IMG/VR virus record: IMGVR_UViG_3300020446_000025
Location: 1 to 39,377 of that record
Direction: 5' to 3' (one strand)
Source: a virus
DNA length: 39,377 nt
A program made the position numbers and the translations under genes. The stretch's first letter is position 1, and every line of letters starts with the position of its first letter. Below, piece by piece: positions 12,320 to 21,603 of the stretch. The notes under the pieces are model-generated. The model was not told where the DNA came from and ran no database searches. It saw nothing but the letters and a program-made list of their open reading frames with translations.

Positions 12320-13497
12320 TGGACCGTTACGAATATCTGCGTCCTTACGCAGAGACAGACAAGCAGAACGCGCTGCTCGACTCCTGTAAAAAACACAGGA
12401 CTCTCAATGATGTAGCGAAGGAACTTGGTGTTCATTTGAGGAACGCTCAGGTAATGCTTGCGCGAATGAAGGGTCGGGCTGCGATACAGGGCGTATCACC
12501 TGAGCACGACATGACTCGAGAGGTCCCGCGGCCATTTACGGTCAAGGGTACTTCGACGCTATACAACGCGGAAGGCGATGTATCGGCTCAGTGGGTCAAG
12601 ACACAAATAGATAACGAGGACAAGCTAACCCTAGTCAGGGATGCCATTGTCCAGTCGATGAGCGACTTCAAGGGCGTCTATCGTCCGCGCAAAGCGCCTG
12701 CCTCAGACACTACAAGGCTGATGGCCTGTTATGTACTGGGGGACCCGCACATTGGCTGTTACGCTCATGCTGCCGAAGCCGGAGAAAACTTCGACGTAAA
12801 AATCGCTAGAGAGGATCTGCTGAACGCGACCTCGAGGCTGGTAGCGGTAGCACCTAAGACGGATCGGGCATTGATTGCCAACCTGGGCGATTTCTTCCAC
12901 GCGGACAATCGCGGGAACACGACCACGCGGGGAACACCCGTCGATGTCGATACTCGCTGGCCGCAGGTGTTGCAGGCCGGCTGTATGCTGATGGTCGATC
13001 TGATTACGCTGGCGCTGTCAAAGCACCCGCAAGTCACAGTGGTTAATTGCATTGGTAATCACGACGATCACTCGAGCGTGATGCTATCGGCATTTCTAAG
13101 CGCGTACTTCCACGACGAGCATCGAGTCGAAGTGCTGCCGACCACTAACAAGTTTCACTACGTCCAGCATGGCAAGGTCGCTATCGGCATGACTCATGGC
13201 GATACGGTAAAGCTGCAAGCTCTCTCAGAGATCATGGCAACTGACCGGCCAGAGCTATGGGCAGGTACAGAGCATCGGTACTGGTTCACTGGGCATATAC
13301 ACCACACAACAAAACAAGAGCTGCGCGGATGCGTAGTCGAGTCCTTTAGGACCCTGGCTGCAAAAGATCTCTGGCACATGAACTCTGGATACCGGAGCGG
13401 CAGAGATATGTTCTGCATCGTGCAAGACAAAGAATATGGGGAAGTCGAGCGTTATCGCTGCGACATTCGGAGGGCGCGCAGTGGCGAAGATCACTAG
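12319..13497 (+). CDS. Calcineurin-type metallophosphoesterase with HTH N-terminus
   Basis: 392 residues. An N-terminal HTH-like helix pair (TLNDVAKELGVHLRNAQVMLARM, about 28-50) precedes the metallophosphoesterase domain. Metal motifs in order are LGDPHIG (D142, H144), NLGDFFHADN (D191), CIGNHDDH (N247, H248), MTHGD (H293) and TGHIHH (H326, H328). This is the full dinuclear-metal set of the SbcD/Mre11-like superfamily. It is common in podovirus late regions, probably acting on DNA or nucleotides, but the substrate is unknown. The end overlaps the zinc-ribbon gene by 17 bases. Confidence 0.85.
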   Translation: MDRYEYLRPYAETDKQNALLDSCKKHRTLNDVAKELGVHLRNAQVMLARMKGRAAIQGVSPEHDMTREVPRPFTVKGTSTLYNAEGDVSAQWVKTQIDNEDKLTLVRDAIVQSMSDFKGVYRPRKAPASDTTRLMACYVLGDPHIGCYAHAAEAGENFDVKIAREDLLNATSRLVAVAPKTDRALIANLGDFFHADNRGNTTTRGTPVDVDTRWPQVLQAGCMLMVDLITLALSKHPQVTVVNCIGNHDDHSSVMLSAFLSAYFHDEHRVEVLPTTNKFHYVQHGKVAIGMTHGDTVKLQALSEIMATDRPELWAGTEHRYWFTGHIHHTTKQELRGCVVESFRTLAAKDLWHMNSGYRSGRDMFCIVQDKEYGEVERYRCDIRRARSGEDH

Positions 13498-13735
13498 CAT
13501 CGACGGTTACAAAGATTCAAAAGAAGAGCTGGAAAAAAAGGTGAATTTCGAGGCAGTCAACGTCTGGTGCGATAACTGCAACGGTGGCCTGTTCAGCTGG
13601 AAGGTAGACGTAAACAACGAGAGGAACCACTTGCTGGTGTGCGCTACCTGTCAATCCACTTATCCGATCCTCGATGTTGAGGACATCTTGGGCCTGCTGC
13701 GGCTAGAGCCCGAGGAAAAAGGCGAAGATGATTAG
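13481..13735 (+). CDS. Small zinc-ribbon protein
   Basis: 84 residues from GTG 13481, preceded by GGAGGG; the ATG at 13436 lies deep in the previous gene without a ribosome site. Contains VWCDNCNGG and LLVCATCQSTYPI, a CxxC pair on each side of about 25 residues. Acidic C-terminal tail. Likely binds zinc; no role assigned. Confidence 0.6.
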   Translation: MAKITSIDGYKDSKEELEKKVNFEAVNVWCDNCNGGLFSWKVDVNNERNHLLVCATCQSTYPILDVEDILGLLRLEPEEKGEDD

Positions 13736-14183
13736 TTTACTGGGCAAGATCTTTGGGTCCGAGAAGGGCCTAGATGCTGCTGTCAGCGGAATTACCAAGG
13801 GCCTCGATGCGCTGGTCTATACCGATGAGGAGAAGGCGCAGGACGCAGCTCTCGAGCGGCAGAAAGCTCGAGACATGGTTGTGGAATGGATGGCCAGCAC
13901 GACTGGTCAGAAGCTCGCGCGCAGATTGATTGCGGTGAGCATTACGTTTGTATGGCTGCTGCAATACATATTCGCCTGGGGGCTAGTGACTGCTGCGGTA
14001 TTTGTGGACCCTGAGACAGCGGAGAGGCTCAAAGAAGCATCCGCGATTACTCAGGAACATTCTGACGGGATGACAGGAGCGATCATGCTCATATTGAGTT
14101 TTTACTTTGCAGCTCCGCACATGGACAAGATTGTGGGTCCCGCGATGGAGAGGTTTGCCAAGACTGGCAAGCAGCAGAAATGA
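13728..14183 (+). CDS. GTA-type holin (3TM-holin family)
   Basis: 151 residues. An amphipathic N-terminal part (MISLLGKIFG, SGITKGLDALVYTDEEKAQDA) is followed by a membrane helix or hairpin at about 67-93 (RLIAVSITFVWLLQYIFAWG) and another at about 115-130 (GAIMLILSFYFAAP). The order, including 'TGQKLARRLIA', matches the holin family first described in gene-transfer agents (PF11351-like). It should form the lesion that releases the lysozyme. The genes between it and the lysozyme are unrelated to lysis. Confidence 0.75.
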   Translation: MISLLGKIFGSEKGLDAAVSGITKGLDALVYTDEEKAQDAALERQKARDMVVEWMASTTGQKLARRLIAVSITFVWLLQYIFAWGLVTAAVFVDPETAERLKEASAITQEHSDGMTGAIMLILSFYFAAPHMDKIVGPAMERFAKTGKQQK

Positions 14184-14470
14184 AAATGAACATTGAGCCA
14201 TCGCTCAGCTGGAGCGATATCGTTATGACTTTTGGCCTGATTGCCTCTGGCTTTCTGGCGTTCACGGCAATATCCGAAGGGGTGGCAAAGAACGCTGTCG
14301 AGCTTGAATATCTCGAGCAAGACATCCAGCAGCTGACCGAAGATCACGCAGCTCGCTTGCAGCAGGAGCGAGGAGATCGGGAGCGCATGAGGACTGAAAT
14401 GCGCGAGGACCTATTACTGATTAACCAGAAGCTCGACAGACTGATCGAGCGGGAGCTGAGTGATGGCTGA
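14180..14470 (+). CDS. Membrane-anchored coiled-coil protein, possible inner spanin
   Basis: 96 residues: one N-terminal membrane helix (about 12-33), then a charged coiled coil to the C-terminus (LEQDIQQLTEDHAARLQQERG and MREDLLLINQKLDRLIERE). This topology fits Rz-like inner spanins and it directly follows the holin gene (ATGA). No nested or adjacent lipoprotein partner (o-spanin) was seen, so the role is uncertain. Confidence 0.55.
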   Translation: MKMNIEPSLSWSDIVMTFGLIASGFLAFTAISEGVAKNAVELEYLEQDIQQLTEDHAARLQQERGDRERMRTEMREDLLLINQKLDRLIERELSDG

Positions 14471-14864
14471 CTACAGGCCCGTAGCACCGCAATCAAATAC
14501 TACGCTTGCGCCACAGGCCCCAAGAGGGCAGGTGAACACCGGCAACAGCTTTCCAGTGCAGCGCGCACGGCAAGAGCAAGCGCAGCAGGTAGCAGCACCC
14601 ACAATCCAAGAGGGTATGCCGGCCATGACTACCGCAGATGCGCTGCGTATGGCCAACAACATGAATGACCTGCCTCGAGAAAACATTACGGTCGCCGGCA
14701 TGAATCAGGCTAAGGCGACTGGGCCGCAGACAAATATGCAGGCTGGCTTCTCAGAACAAGCGAAATCAAACATGGGCGGCCCAATGGGGTCCCCCCAAGA
14801 TTACAGAGGACTGCTCCAGAGGTTTGCTTATCAGCTGCCAGGGTACGGACAGTCAGGTGGTTAA
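14463..14864 (+). CDS. Hypothetical Gln/Pro/Asn-rich protein
   Basis: 133 residues from ATG 14463, overlapping the spanin-like gene. Low complexity: Gln, Ala, Pro, Asn and Met-rich, no hydrophobic segments, and a short helical end (PQDYRGLLQRFAYQLPGYG). It lies just before the terminase genes and may be a minor or disordered virion protein. Not recognised. Confidence 0.55.
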   Translation: MADYRPVAPQSNTTLAPQAPRGQVNTGNSFPVQRARQEQAQQVAAPTIQEGMPAMTTADALRMANNMNDLPRENITVAGMNQAKATGPQTNMQAGFSEQAKSNMGGPMGSPQDYRGLLQRFAYQLPGYGQSGG

Positions 14865-14866
14865 GA

Positions 14867-15139
14867 ATGGAAGAGGAAGCCCCAAAGAAGCGGGGCCGAC
14901 CGAAGGGTAGCTTTAGCAAGGCATCCAAGGCGCAAGTGGCCCGATTAACATCCGGCGGCAAGCTGAGCCCCTTGGAGTACCTAGCCTCGATCTACCAGAA
15001 CGAAGCAGAAGATATCCGACTCAGGATAGACGCTGCCAAAGCCGCAGCACCATACGTCCATGCTCGACTGGCATCGACTGAGGTGAACGCCGCTGTCACG
15101 GAGGTTAGCCACGAAGAATGGCTGAAAACCTTGAAGTAA
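14867..15139 (+). CDS. Terminase small subunit (putative)
   Basis: 90 residues. It opens with an AT-hook-like KKRGRPKGSFSKAS and continues with SPLEYLASIYQNEAED, RIDAAKAAAPYVHARLASTEV and an EEWLKTLK end. This is the 'LEYL...R..AA..AAPYxHxRLA' pattern of small terminase subunits in podoviruses. It should recognise packaging DNA and deliver it to TerL. It overlaps the terL start by 22 bases. Confidence 0.72.
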   Translation: MEEEAPKKRGRPKGSFSKASKAQVARLTSGGKLSPLEYLASIYQNEAEDIRLRIDAAKAAAPYVHARLASTEVNAAVTEVSHEEWLKTLK

Positions 15140-16638
15140 CTCGATTACGACTAAGAGATGACTTCCCGTTTTACGCTCGCAACTGTTTACGCATTAGGGC
15201 TAAGACCGGAAAGATCAACGCCTTCGAGCTGAACAAGGCGCAGCAGTACATCCATCGCTGCCTCGAGGAGCAACGGGAAAAGACCGGCAGGGTCAGAGCG
15301 ATTGTTCTGAAGGGCCGGCAGCAGGGCGTTTCAACATACGTTGAGGGGCGCTACTACTGGAAGGTCACGCATCGGTCTGGGGTTCGAGCGTTCATTCTTA
15401 CGCATGAAGCGGACTCTACCTCGGCGCTGTTTGAGATGGCGGAGCGTTATCACGAATTGGCCCCTGGCTTTGTTAAGCCTGCGACTGGTGCAAGCAACGC
15501 TAAAGAGCTGCTCTTCAAGAAGCTCGATAGTGGCTACAAGGTCGGGACCGCGGGCAACAAGTCTGTCGGGCGAGGCACAACGATTCAGTATTTCCACGGA
15601 TCAGAGGTAGCTTACTGGCCAAATGCGGCTGAACACGCCAAAGGGATATTGCAGGCTGTACCCGATGAGAACGATACAGAGGTCATTCTGGAATCGACGG
15701 CCAATGGCGTGGGCAATTACTTCTATCAGCAGTGGCAGCAAGCAGAGGCGGGAGAGAGCCCGTTTCAAGCGATATTTGTCCCATGGTTCTGGCAACCGGA
15801 GTATCGGAAGTTCGGCCTGGGCATAAAGCGCACTGACGAAGAGAACAAGATGGTCGAGCTGTTTGGGCTCGATGACGAACAACTCGCTTTCCGCAGATCC
15901 AAGATTGCAGAGCTGTCAGCAGATGGCGGCGATGGTCTGTTTGCGTTTAAGCAGGAATATCCAATGACCGCGCAAGAGGCGTTCCAAGTCTCTGGCGGTG
16001 ACAGCCTGATACGGCCAGAGCTGGTTGTGCAGGCAAGACAAAACAAAGTCCTAGCGTTCGGGCCTCTGATCGTAGGTGTAGACCCTGCAAGATTTGGCGA
16101 TGACCGGACAGCGATCATTCGGCGCAAGGGGCGGTCTGCATACGACCTGATGACCTATGAAAAGACGAGCACTATGGAGGTCGCGGGATTGGTTCATAGC
16201 ATCATCCGAAACGAAAAGCCGGCGCAGGTGGCTATTGATGTTGGCGGTCTTGGTGCTGGTGTTGTTGATCGACTCATCGAGCTGGGGCATGAGGACGTTG
16301 TAGAGCCGATTAACTTCGGCGGGACATCTCTGGACCCGCAGCGGTTCAAGAATCGCAGGGCTGAGATGTGGTGGAACCTGCGTGACTGGCTCGATGGTGA
16401 TATGCCGGTAATGATTCCCGACAAGGACGAGCTGCACACGGATTTGTGCGCTCCGTTCTACAAGTACGACTCTCACGCTCGAAGGCAGCTGGAGAGTAAG
16501 GACGATATTAAAAAGCGAGGTTTGCGCTCAACAGACTGCGCGGACGCCCTGGCGCTCACCTTCGCTGAGCCCCTCACGCAACGCGAAGAAGAGATCACTA
16601 CCGAATCTAGGGTAGTGGATAGGGTGGCCGGATACTAA
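15118..16638 (+). CDS. terL: Terminase large subunit
   Basis: 506 residues with both functional domains. ATPase: Walker A-like KGRQQGVST (65-73) and Walker B TEVILES (187-193, catalytic Glu 192). RNase H-like nuclease: VGVDPARFGDDRTA (D322, D329 region), IDVGGLGAG (D374) and STDCADALALTF near 480. It packages DNA into the prohead and cuts it. The family resembles podovirus terminases. The Walker A is of the 'GRQxGxST' type typical of phage TerL. Confidence 0.95.
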   Translation: MAENLEVTRLRLRDDFPFYARNCLRIRAKTGKINAFELNKAQQYIHRCLEEQREKTGRVRAIVLKGRQQGVSTYVEGRYYWKVTHRSGVRAFILTHEADSTSALFEMAERYHELAPGFVKPATGASNAKELLFKKLDSGYKVGTAGNKSVGRGTTIQYFHGSEVAYWPNAAEHAKGILQAVPDENDTEVILESTANGVGNYFYQQWQQAEAGESPFQAIFVPWFWQPEYRKFGLGIKRTDEENKMVELFGLDDEQLAFRRSKIAELSADGGDGLFAFKQEYPMTAQEAFQVSGGDSLIRPELVVQARQNKVLAFGPLIVGVDPARFGDDRTAIIRRKGRSAYDLMTYEKTSTMEVAGLVHSIIRNEKPAQVAIDVGGLGAGVVDRLIELGHEDVVEPINFGGTSLDPQRFKNRRAEMWWNLRDWLDGDMPVMIPDKDELHTDLCAPFYKYDSHARRQLESKDDIKKRGLRSTDCADALALTFAEPLTQREEEITTESRVVDRVAGY

Positions 16639-16648
16639 AGGTAATGCG

Positions 16649-18859
16649 ATGCACAGCGACGAGATACAACAGATAGAGCAGGATGCAGAGGAGTTCGAGC
16701 TTCAGATAGCCGAGCGCCTGCATACGTTTGCCTCGCGTTTGAGCAGACTGGCATCCGAGCAGGTAGGTAAGCGCAGCCAAGTCGAACAGCGATGGCTGGA
16801 CGATCTGCGCCAGTACCACGGCGAGTACGCAGCTGATGAAGCTGCTGGGCTATCCCGATCTAAGGGATCTCAGGTGTTCGTCAATATCACGCGGAACAAG
16901 ACCAACGCAGCGGAAGCGCGCTTGCAGGATATGCTGTTCCCGACCGATGACCGCAACTTCGGCATTTACCCGACTCCTGTACCCGAGCTGGATAACTTGG
17001 CAGCAGAGCAGCCACAGACTCCCGAGGAGCATGGGCCGGTAGAGATTGCCCGAAGAATCCAGAATCAGGCCGAGCAAAGCGCCAAGATGATGCAGGATGT
17101 CATCGACGATCAACTGGTAGAGAGCCGATACCACATCAAGGCACGGGACGTTATCCACGATGCCTGCCAGCTGGGTACGGCGATCATCAAGGGTCCGGTG
17201 ATAATTGGTAGGACCAAGAAACGCTGGGATGTGCTGCCTGATGGTACGAGTGTGCTGCAAATCCTCGAGGCCCTCGAGCCTAGCGTCGAGCGTGTAGACC
17301 CGTGGGATTTCTATCCCGATATGTCTGCGAAGTCGGTCGCTGAGGCTGAGTTTGTATTCGAGCGCAGAAGGCTATCCAAGAAGCAGCTGCGCGAGATGGC
17401 GAAGCTCCCTGGGGTCCTAGCGTCACAACTGAAAGAGATCGTGCGATCTGGCTATAAGTCCTCGCACATTGCCAAAGACTTTACCGATGACATCCGCAAC
17501 ATTACTGGGATCAACACGGTAGGCGAGGGCAACAAGTACGAGATCTGGGAATATCACGGCCCGATCTCCAAATCTGAGCTGATGGACGCAATGGCGCTCA
17601 GCGATGATGAAGAATACGCAAGCATCGAGACAGATGAGCTGGATGACGAGATCGAGGCGACAGTCTTTTTCTCTGGGAACCATGTCATCAAAGTCTCTTT
17701 GAACCCGATGGATTCCGATGAGCGTCCCTTCGCAGTGTTCAACTGGGAGAAGGATGAGTCCTCGATATTCGGCTTTGGCGTTCCCTGCCTGATGAGGAAC
17801 CCTCAGAAGGTCATAAACGCCGCGTGGCGAATGATGATGGACAACGCAGGGCTATCGGTAGCAGATCAGCTAGTGGTCAATAAGGAGCTTCTGAGCCCCG
17901 CTGACGGCAGCTGGGAGATGACACCGAAAAAGGTCTGGTACTTGCGAGATAAGACCAGATCGGTCGCTGAGGCGTTTGCATCGTTCTCTACGCCTAGCCA
18001 TCAAGTCGAGCTAGGCAACATATTCAGCATGGCAAGGCAGCTGGCAGATGAGGAGACAAACCTGCCACTAATCGCCCAGGGCGAGATGGCCCCGCACGTT
18101 ACCAAGACAAGCTCTGGTATGGCGATGCTGATGAACAGCTCGAACATCGTGCTGCGGAAAGCGGTAAAGAATTGGGATGACGATATCACCCGACCGCTGA
18201 TTACCCGTTTCTATGACTGGAATATGCAGTTCTCTGACCGCCCTGAGATCAAGGGCGATTTCAGTGTCGAGGCGCGTGGATCTGGCGCTTTGCTGGTACG
18301 CGAGAAGCAGCAAGAGAACCTGATGATCTACTCGAACATCTCGAACAACAACCCCGAATACTACAAGCGGCGTGACTGGGCTGAGCTGGATCGAGAGATC
18401 GCCAAGTCCCTCGAGGTTCCATACGAGCAGATCACCAAGACTGATACAGAGATCGCTGAAGAAGAGGCGGCTATGGCTGAGCAGCAGGGAATGATGCCAA
18501 GCCTCGATATGCAGAAGCTCCAGCTCGAAGCTGATCTGGCAGCAGCGCGATTGCAGCTCGAGCAGCAGAAGCTGGATTTCGATATGCAGCTCCAGTCAGC
18601 GAGGCTTCAGCTTGATCGTGAAGAGATGCAGGTCGATGCACAGATCGACATGGAGAAGATGGCGCAAAACGAGCGCCTCAAGGTGTCTGACATTAGCGCC
18701 AAGTACAAATCTGGCGAAGCTAACCGCATGACCAACTACAAGATCGCTGAGGACCGCAACAAGACTGAGCGAGACAAGGCAGCTGCGACCACCAACGTGA
18801 AGCTCACAGAGCAGCAGCTGAAGGCACAAAACATTCGCAATAGGTTTGATACCTACTGA
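16649..18859 (+). CDS. Portal protein
   Basis: 736 residues, the size of podovirus portals. Starts with a helical region and the segment RWLDDLRQYHGEY. A central domain includes DPWDFYPDMSA, IWEYHGPISK and VSVDPxxxx-like IKVSLNPMDSDERPF, then FGFGVPCLMRNPQKVINAAWRMMMDN, typical of portal wing/clip parts. The C-terminal 130 residues are a long Gln/Leu-rich coiled coil (LQLEADLAAARLQLEQQKL), a barrel-like extension. It follows TerL by 10 bases. Confidence 0.88.
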   Translation: MHSDEIQQIEQDAEEFELQIAERLHTFASRLSRLASEQVGKRSQVEQRWLDDLRQYHGEYAADEAAGLSRSKGSQVFVNITRNKTNAAEARLQDMLFPTDDRNFGIYPTPVPELDNLAAEQPQTPEEHGPVEIARRIQNQAEQSAKMMQDVIDDQLVESRYHIKARDVIHDACQLGTAIIKGPVIIGRTKKRWDVLPDGTSVLQILEALEPSVERVDPWDFYPDMSAKSVAEAEFVFERRRLSKKQLREMAKLPGVLASQLKEIVRSGYKSSHIAKDFTDDIRNITGINTVGEGNKYEIWEYHGPISKSELMDAMALSDDEEYASIETDELDDEIEATVFFSGNHVIKVSLNPMDSDERPFAVFNWEKDESSIFGFGVPCLMRNPQKVINAAWRMMMDNAGLSVADQLVVNKELLSPADGSWEMTPKKVWYLRDKTRSVAEAFASFSTPSHQVELGNIFSMARQLADEETNLPLIAQGEMAPHVTKTSSGMAMLMNSSNIVLRKAVKNWDDDITRPLITRFYDWNMQFSDRPEIKGDFSVEARGSGALLVREKQQENLMIYSNISNNNPEYYKRRDWAELDREIAKSLEVPYEQITKTDTEIAEEEAAMAEQQGMMPSLDMQKLQLEADLAAARLQLEQQKLDFDMQLQSARLQLDREEMQVDAQIDMEKMAQNERLKVSDISAKYKSGEANRMTNYKIAEDRNKTERDKAAATTNVKLTEQQLKAQNIRNRFDTY

Positions 18860-19038
18860 TGAAGATCGACAAGCACGGCTCCACATGGAAGGCCGTGGAA
18901 AGATTTATAGAGCAAGAGCGTAAAGACGCGATCAATTTTCTCATAGCTGATCGCGATTCAGAAAAGCAGCGCGGTGCGCTGACTATCTTGGAAAGGCTGG
19001 AAGGACTGGTCCTCGAGGACCCCGACACCCCCGCCTAA
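18859..19038 (+). CDS. Small hypothetical protein between portal and scaffold
   Basis: 59 residues (MKIDKHGSTWKAVERFIEQERKD...), starting as TGATG overlap with the portal stop. Helical and charged, with LTILERLEGLVLEDP near the end. Short helical genes here are common in podoviruses. Function unknown; listed because of coupling and frame integrity. Confidence 0.6.
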   Translation: MKIDKHGSTWKAVERFIEQERKDAINFLIADRDSEKQRGALTILERLEGLVLEDPDTPA

Positions 19039-19093
19039 CTAAACCTAAACGCAATTAACTAATGGCCGCTCGCAAGAGCCGCTAGGGGTTCTT

Positions 19094-19975
19094 ATGTCTG
19101 AAACAAACGAAGAGCAAACCTTCGAGGACGCTTTTGATGAGCTGGCGGAGGAGACAAGCTCTTCATCCGCTGCAACTGAAACCACTGAAGAGGTAACAAA
19201 TCATGCCGAAGAAGAAAAAGAAGAAGAAGGGGTACGGGAAGCCAACCTACTAGAGCCGGAGCCGGAACCAGAGCCGGAACCGGAACCAGCGCCTGAGCTA
19301 ACGCTCGAGGAAAAACTGGATAAAGCACACGCTGAGATCCAGCAGCTCACGCACAAATACAACTCTGATCTAGGCAGGCAGAACGCCTATCAGAGACAAC
19401 TGCAAGAGCGGGACCAGCAGATCCTGCAACTGCAAAGGCAGAGCCAGCAGGCCCAGCCAAAGAACCCTGGGATCAGCAATGAACGCTGGAAGGTAGTCAC
19501 TGAGGACTATCCCGACATTGCAGAAGGGGTACAGGCAATCTTCGAGGAGCAGACCAAGCGCCACGAAGCGCAGCTGGCAGCTGTTCAAGATCAAGTACAG
19601 AGAGAGCTTGCGCCAATACAGCAGCAAGCGCATCAAACCTATGTCGATCAGCAATTTGCTGTTCTCGAGCAGGAGCATCCTGACTATCGAGAGATTGCTG
19701 GGTCAGATGATTTTAAGGGGTGGGTAGGCGCGCAGCCTGAGCCCATCCAAGCACTAATGAAAAGCGAGCAAGCCGGTGACGCAGCTTACCTGCTTCGCGC
19801 TTACAAGAATGAGATGAACCCTGGACAACAGGCGACATCTGAGCTGAAGCAACGCAATCAAGCGAAGCTGAGGCAAGCACAGACCGTTCCTAGCCGCGGA
19901 GGTAGAGCGCAAACACAAATGCCGCCCGATGATGATTTCGATGCCGCATTTGAGTTCTTTGCTTCTAAAGGCTGA
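19094..19975 (+). CDS. Scaffolding protein
   Basis: 293 residues. An acidic disordered N-terminus includes (EP)6-type repeats at about 53-68. Then come a coiled coil (AHAEIQQLTHKYNSDLGRQ, QERDQQILQLQRQ), a helical middle (YPDIAEGVQAIFEEQTKRHEAQL) and an acidic end (MPPDDDFDAAFEFFASKG). This composition and the position directly before the capsid gene are characteristic of phage scaffolds that direct prohead assembly. Name by feature, not by close sequence match. Confidence 0.85.
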   Translation: MSETNEEQTFEDAFDELAEETSSSSAATETTEEVTNHAEEEKEEEGVREANLLEPEPEPEPEPEPAPELTLEEKLDKAHAEIQQLTHKYNSDLGRQNAYQRQLQERDQQILQLQRQSQQAQPKNPGISNERWKVVTEDYPDIAEGVQAIFEEQTKRHEAQLAAVQDQVQRELAPIQQQAHQTYVDQQFAVLEQEHPDYREIAGSDDFKGWVGAQPEPIQALMKSEQAGDAAYLLRAYKNEMNPGQQATSELKQRNQAKLRQAQTVPSRGGRAQTQMPPDDDFDAAFEFFASKG

Positions 19976-20088
19976 TGAACGATCTAACTGGACTAACACC
20001 ACGCAAGATTGACGTACCGAAGGTAGTGCCGCGTTTGCCGCACAGCCGGAAGGTCCCTCTTTTCGAGCCGGTGATCGGTCATTTTTAA
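19975..20088 (+). CDS. Tiny hypothetical protein between scaffold and capsid
   Basis: 37 residues (MNDLTGLTPRKIDVPKVVP...HF), starting by ATGA overlap with the scaffold stop. Pro-rich and basic. Short but positionally typical of small conserved genes at this place. It could be a decoration or linker peptide; no homologue recognised. Confidence 0.45.
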   Translation: MNDLTGLTPRKIDVPKVVPRLPHSRKVPLFEPVIGHF

Positions 20089-20130
20089 CCCTTAAATTTG
20101 CCAATCATCTCAAGAAAGGAGACCTAGACA

Positions 20131-21123
20131 ATGGCAACTACTACCTACTCAGGTCTGTCACAGCGTACTAACGCTTACGCAGCCAAAGAAATGCTGGCTC
20201 ACGCTGAGCCAATCATGTGTCTGTCGAAGTTCGGCATGACTAAGCCTATGCCCAAGAACAAGGCGAACGTAATTAAGTTCCGCCGTCCTGTTCCTTTGGC
20301 AGTCGCAACCACTCCTCTGACAGAGGGCTCTGCACCTACTTCGCAGGCCATCTCGTATGAGGACGTAACTGTCACGCTGAGCCAGTTCGGAAACGTAGTC
20401 GAGATCACTGACGTTGTTAATGATCTTGCCGAAGATCCGGTACTGAAAGACGCAGCAATGCTTTGCGGTGAGCAAGCTGGCGAAACCATCGAGACCCTCA
20501 TGTGGGGTGTTCTCCAGGGTGGAACCAACGTGTTCTATGCAAACGGCTCAGCGCGTAACGCTGTAAACACTGCTATCACTCTGGACAAGCAGCGAGCTAT
20601 CACTCGCCAGCTCAAGTCAGAGCGAGGCAAGAAGATCACTTCAATGATCTCCTCTTCCGTTAAGTATGGCACTGAGGCTGTCGCTCCTGCGTACATCGCC
20701 TTTGCTCACACTGACCTCGAGGCTGACATTCGTGATCTGGCCGGCTTCACGCCGACTGAGAAGTACGGATCTATGAAGGCTCTGCCTTATGAGATCGGTA
20801 AGGTCGAAGATGTACGTTACATCCTGACGCCTGTTCTCAGCTCGATTGCTGATGCTGGTGGTGCAGCTGGTGGCAACTTTGTTTCTACCACTGGTACATC
20901 TGCGGATGTTTACCCTGTTGTTTACTGCGCCAAAGACGCATACGGCCACGTTGCACTGAAAGGTGCTGAGGCTGTTACTCCGACGATCATCAACCCTGGC
21001 CAGCTCGATAAGTCTGATCCCCTTGGTCAGAAGGGCATGGTGGGATGGAAAACTTATCACAAGTCTTTCATCGCTAATCAGGCGTGGATGGCTCGCTTAG
21101 AGTGCGGTGCATCCGTTCTGTAA
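20131..21123 (+). CDS. Major capsid protein, N4-gp56-like
   Basis: 330 residues with a strong AAAGGAG ribosome site. It shows the N4-gp56-type HK97-fold order: TNAYAAKEMLAHAEPIMCLSKFG, then KANVIKFRRPVPL, then the E-loop-like TPLTEGSAPTSQAIS, SQFGNVVEITDVVNDLAEDPVL and a C-terminal KTYHKSFIANQAWMARLECGAS. It forms the capsid shell. A short palindrome (21122-21134) and a strong terminator (21145-21172) follow the stop, which should raise capsid mRNA over the downstream genes. Confidence 0.93.
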   Translation: MATTTYSGLSQRTNAYAAKEMLAHAEPIMCLSKFGMTKPMPKNKANVIKFRRPVPLAVATTPLTEGSAPTSQAISYEDVTVTLSQFGNVVEITDVVNDLAEDPVLKDAAMLCGEQAGETIETLMWGVLQGGTNVFYANGSARNAVNTAITLDKQRAITRQLKSERGKKITSMISSSVKYGTEAVAPAYIAFAHTDLEADIRDLAGFTPTEKYGSMKALPYEIGKVEDVRYILTPVLSSIADAGGAAGGNFVSTTGTSADVYPVVYCAKDAYGHVALKGAEAVTPTIINPGQLDKSDPLGQKGMVGWKTYHKSFIANQAWMARLECGASVL

Positions 21124-21144
21124 GGACGGTCCTTGAGAAGTACG

Positions 21145-21172
21145 GGGGGAGCTTTTGCTCCCCCTTTTTTTT
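21145..21172 (+). terminator. Strong intrinsic terminator after capsid gene
   Basis: Perfect 8-bp GC-rich stem, GGGGGAGC and GCTCCCCC, with a TTTT loop and eight T bases. It lies between the capsid gene and the next structural gene. No obvious new promoter follows before 21205, so it probably acts as a partial terminator or is read through under antitermination. Confidence 0.9.
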
Positions 21173-21204
21173 AATAGCCGCCTTCGGGCCGCAGGAGAAA
21201 AAGA

Positions 21205-21603
21205 ATGTCAGATATAAACCTTTACAACCTTTCCAGAGACGAGCTGCTCGAGCAGGCAAGGATTCTCGGAATCGTAACAAGGGGTAACGTCACTGCTGAG
21301 ACTTTGCGAAAGAAGATCAAGGCAGCGATTGAGATCGAGCCACCGGCAGATCAAAAGGTCGAGAAAGAAGAAGATCTAGGGCGAAAGAAAGATTGGATCA
21401 CGATTGTGATCGCAGAGGACGAGAACGACACGCAGCCTGCGTTCGTTGGCGTCAACGGTAAGTCATTCCGAATCCGCAGAGGTGAGCCGGTAGCGGTTCC
21501 GCCAGAGGTAGTGCGAGTGCTGGGCGATGCTCAGCAAGTCGTTACCAGCAGCGATGGTTCGACTAAAAAAGTACCAACGTATCCATTTCGTGTAGAGAGC
21601 TAA
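21205..21603 (+). CDS. Hypothetical head/neck protein with SAP-like N-terminus
   Basis: 132 residues. The first 45 residues read LYNLSRDELLEQARILGIVTRGNVTAETLRKKI, a SAP/HeH-like helix-extension-helix that may bind nucleic acid. The C-terminal half is beta-rich with VNGKSFRIRRGEPVAVPPEVV. It is placed where head-tail joining proteins usually are. Role inferred only from position. Confidence 0.6.
   Translation: MSDINLYNLSRDELLEQARILGIVTRGNVTAETLRKKIKAAIEIEPPADQKVEKEEDLGRKKDWITIVIAEDENDTQPAFVGVNGKSFRIRRGEPVAVPPEVVRVLGDAQQVVTSSDGSTKKVPTYPFRVES

Noticed and set aside
19060-19085. Hairpin GGCCGCTCGCAAGAGCCGCT before the scaffold gene
   Set aside because: Only four contiguous pairs (GCTC/GAGC) and no T-run, so not a terminator.
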